Assembly (NCBI GenBank): GCA_900553135.1
Contig: USCO01000134.1
Coordinates: 1-5,934, forward strand
Reading direction: 5' to 3'
Length of the DNA stretch: 5,934 nt
Source of the DNA: an uncultured Eubacteriales bacterium
Lineage (GTDB): Bacteria > Bacillota > Clostridia > Oscillospirales > Oscillospiraceae
Positions 5,930 to 5,934 of this stretch are shown piece by piece. Made by a program: the position numbers and the translations under genes. Position 1 is the first letter of the stretch; every line of letters starts with the position of its first letter. The notes beneath the pieces are model-generated. The model had not been told where the DNA came from. It searched no databases and saw nothing but the letters and a program-made list of their open reading frames with translations.

Positions 5930-5934
5930 AAAAC

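Noticed and set aside
5569..5931. 120-codon antisense frame through the right repeat, ending in the protein-like MMKAHLVQAAVEAGLYTAGG
   Set aside because: It crosses several hairpins and has no clear RBS. In the shared block the only two base differences from the left copy (43 and 45) both change amino acids (IAPAS versus IDSAS), so no protein-level constraint is visible. Such frames are probably over-predicted small proteins in repeats.

Overview
The window carries the core of a bacterial DNA mismatch-repair operon, mutS - small membrane protein gene - mutL, all on the + strand. It is bracketed by two same-orientation copies of a GC-rich, hairpin-forming non-coding repeat. The DNA is very GC-rich with strong G/C preference at third codon positions. 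MutS (862 aa) and MutL (680 aa, with the C-terminal endonuclease motifs and a beta-clamp motif in the position seen in Bacillus) are of the Gram-positive, MutH-independent type. GC richness, Clostridia-like MutS/MutL and dispersed palindromes of the CCTACTTTT...AAAAGTAGG and GTAGGGGCGG...CCGCCC kinds suggest a high-GC clostridium of the Oscillospiraceae (Flavonifractor/Lawsonibacter/Intestinimonas-like gut bacteria). The family assignment is from memory and codon style, not from a search.

Layout: 1-245 has no gene. It holds the left repeat copy (1-197, cut by the window edge) and a 48-base stretch ending in the mutS ribosome-binding site. mutS runs 246-2834, probably from a TTG start. After 57 bases comes a 164-aa protein with two N-terminal membrane segments and a DUF3592-like C-terminal part (2892-3386). 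mutL follows after a 19-base gap (3406-5448). The short gaps, own Shine-Dalgarno sites and lack of a terminator between genes indicate one transcript.

5449-5934 has no gene I accept. It holds two tandem 26-bp palindromes directly behind the mutL stop, a small GCAAAGC hairpin, a GTAGGGGCGG-type palindrome, the right repeat copy (about 5663-5863) and a further dense palindromic block (5832-5932) whose arms can pair in several mutually exclusive ways.

How the genes work together: MutS finds mismatches and recruits MutL. MutL, activated by ATP and the sliding clamp, is expected to nick the strand to be repaired. The role of the membrane protein between them is unknown. The most interesting features are non-coding. 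Paired copies of the repeats differ by compensatory changes that keep the stems intact. The direct repeats flank the whole operon, so one recombination event could delete mismatch repair. I see no new protein-based system here.
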